This document shows, piece after piece, positions 6,488 through 7,034 of a DNA stretch of 7,034 nt (positions are counted from its first letter, which is position 1; every line of letters starts with the position of its first letter). The stretch spans positions 31,773 through 38,806 of the forward strand of contig NZ_CAJUBK010000022.1 of assembly GCF_910584465.1 (NCBI RefSeq), in the 5' to 3' direction. Both the position numbers and the translations under genes were made by a program. The notes under the pieces were generated by a model that was not told where the DNA came from, made no database searches, and saw only the letters and a list, made by a program, of their open reading frames with translations. The DNA is from an uncultured Oscillibacter sp. (GTDB lineage: Bacteria > Bacillota > Clostridia > Oscillospirales > Oscillospiraceae).

Positions 6488-7034
6488 TTGGACTATGGTT
6501 ATAAGATCACCACGCATGGGCGGCGGCTGCTGGCGGCGTGCCTGGACCTGGGCAGGCCGCTGAAGCTGACCCGGGCGGCGGTGGGGAGCGGGCTGATCGG
6601 TCAGGATGAAGACCTGGCGGAGGTCCACGCGCTGGTCCGATACGCGGCGGAGGCGTCCATCGCGGACCGGAAGCATGAAGGAGACCGGCTGTTCCTGACG
6701 GTCCGGTACTCCAACCAGGACCACCCGGCGGCGGGGAGCTTCCTGCTGTCGGAGTTCATGGTGTGGGCGGAGGACCCGGAGACGGGGCAGGAGACCGATC
6801 TCCTGTATGCCACCCTGGGGGACCACCGTCAATCGGTGCCGGGATACAGCAGGCATTTCCCGGCCAGCGTGTGGAGCTATCCCCTGGTGCTGGTGGTCTC
6901 GGGAGAGCTGCAGGTCTCCATCACCGCCTCGCCGGGGCTGGCGACCTGGGAGGACCTGCTGGCGCTGAAGGAGGAGCTGATCCGCTCGATCATGAAGGAC
7001 GAGCTGGCGCTGCCGCTGGCGGCGGGGGACGGGG
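6488..7034 (+). CDS. Phage tail-collar fibre protein, N-terminal part (3' partial)
   Basis: The reading frame begins at TTG 6488 and stays open to the right edge, giving 182 visible residues. It resembles the N-terminal domain of phage tail-collar fibre proteins, which attaches the fibre to the baseplate: YGYKITTHGRRLLAACLDLG, then LKLTRAAVGSGLI (start of the family's GSG motif), a strand region (RLFLTVRYSNQDH), SFLLSEFMVWAEDPETG, DLLYATLGD, and SYPLVLVVSGELQVSITASP. The last visible residues (ATWEDLLALKEELIRSIMKD) are likely a coiled linker leading to the shaft and receptor-binding end, which lie outside the window. It is preceded by AAGGAGGG and by a 15-base gap after the DUF2313 gene, where fibre genes normally lie. 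Family confidence is good; the start codon is well supported by the site and spacing. Confidence 0.83.
   Translation, partial: MDYGYKITTHGRRLLAACLDLGRPLKLTRAAVGSGLIGQDEDLAEVHALVRYAAEASIADRKHEGDRLFLTVRYSNQDHPAAGSFLLSEFMVWAEDPETGQETDLLYATLGDHRQSVPGYSRHFPASVWSYPLVLVVSGELQVSITASPGLATWEDLLALKEELIRSIMKDELALPLAAGDG

Noticed and set aside
5777..6856. A 359-codon open frame on the - strand opposite the DUF2313 and fibre genes
   Set aside because: It crosses two well-supported + strand genes, has low-complexity Arg/Gln/Pro/Leu composition and no good ribosome site was noticed.
1..7034. CRISPR arrays, tRNA or rRNA genes, insertion sequences, att sites
   Set aside because: I saw no regularly spaced repeats, cloverleaf sequences, transposase motifs or flanking repeats; dense coding explains nearly all bases.

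Overview
The window is a stretch of the late tail-morphogenesis operon of a contractile-tailed (myovirus-type) prophage, phage or phage-tail-like particle. All eight supportable genes lie on the + strand and fill almost the whole 7 kb. Gene order and protein families match the PBSX/xkd-type module of Gram-positive bacteria: tape measure, LysM protein (XkdP-like), XkdQ-like hub, DUF2577 (XkdR-like), DUF2634 (XkdS-like), baseplate J (XkdT-like), DUF2313 (XkdU-like), then the N-terminal part of a tail fibre. The very high GC content, strong AGGAGG-type ribosome binding sites and this Firmicutes-type gene set suggest a high-GC member of the Clostridia, such as an Oscillospiraceae relative (Flavonifractor/Oscillibacter-like). 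The host assignment is inference.

Layout: positions 3-2264 hold the tape measure gene, whose 5' end lies outside the window. Positions 2266-2904 hold the LysM protein. A 46-base gap (2905-2950) is filled almost exactly by an imperfect hairpin and the ribosome binding site of the next gene. Positions 2951-3937 are the hub, 3942-4364 the DUF2577 protein, 4361-4783 the DUF2634 protein, 4776-5867 the baseplate J protein, and 5864-6472 the DUF2313 protein. A TTG-started tail-fibre gene runs from 6488 off the right edge. Junctions are 1-base to 15-base gaps or 4- to 8-base overlaps, apart from the hairpin gap. There is no intergenic stretch over 300 bases and no sign of a promoter or intrinsic terminator, so the genes are probably one translationally coupled transcript.

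How they work together: the tape measure protein fills the tail tube, sets its length and leads DNA ejection. The LysM and XkdQ-like proteins belong to the hub at the tail tip. The DUF2577, DUF2634, baseplate J and DUF2313 proteins build the hub periphery and wedges that trigger sheath contraction. The last gene anchors the receptor-binding fibre.

The module itself is familiar, and I see no wholly new system. The details most worth a second look are the hairpin between the LysM and hub genes, a long glycine zipper in the tape measure protein, a Cys/His cluster in the DUF2577 protein, a two-copy repeat at the end of the DUF2313 protein, and the lack of a visible cell-wall hydrolase alongside the LysM domain. 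The window cannot show whether the locus is an intact prophage, a remnant or a tailocin.
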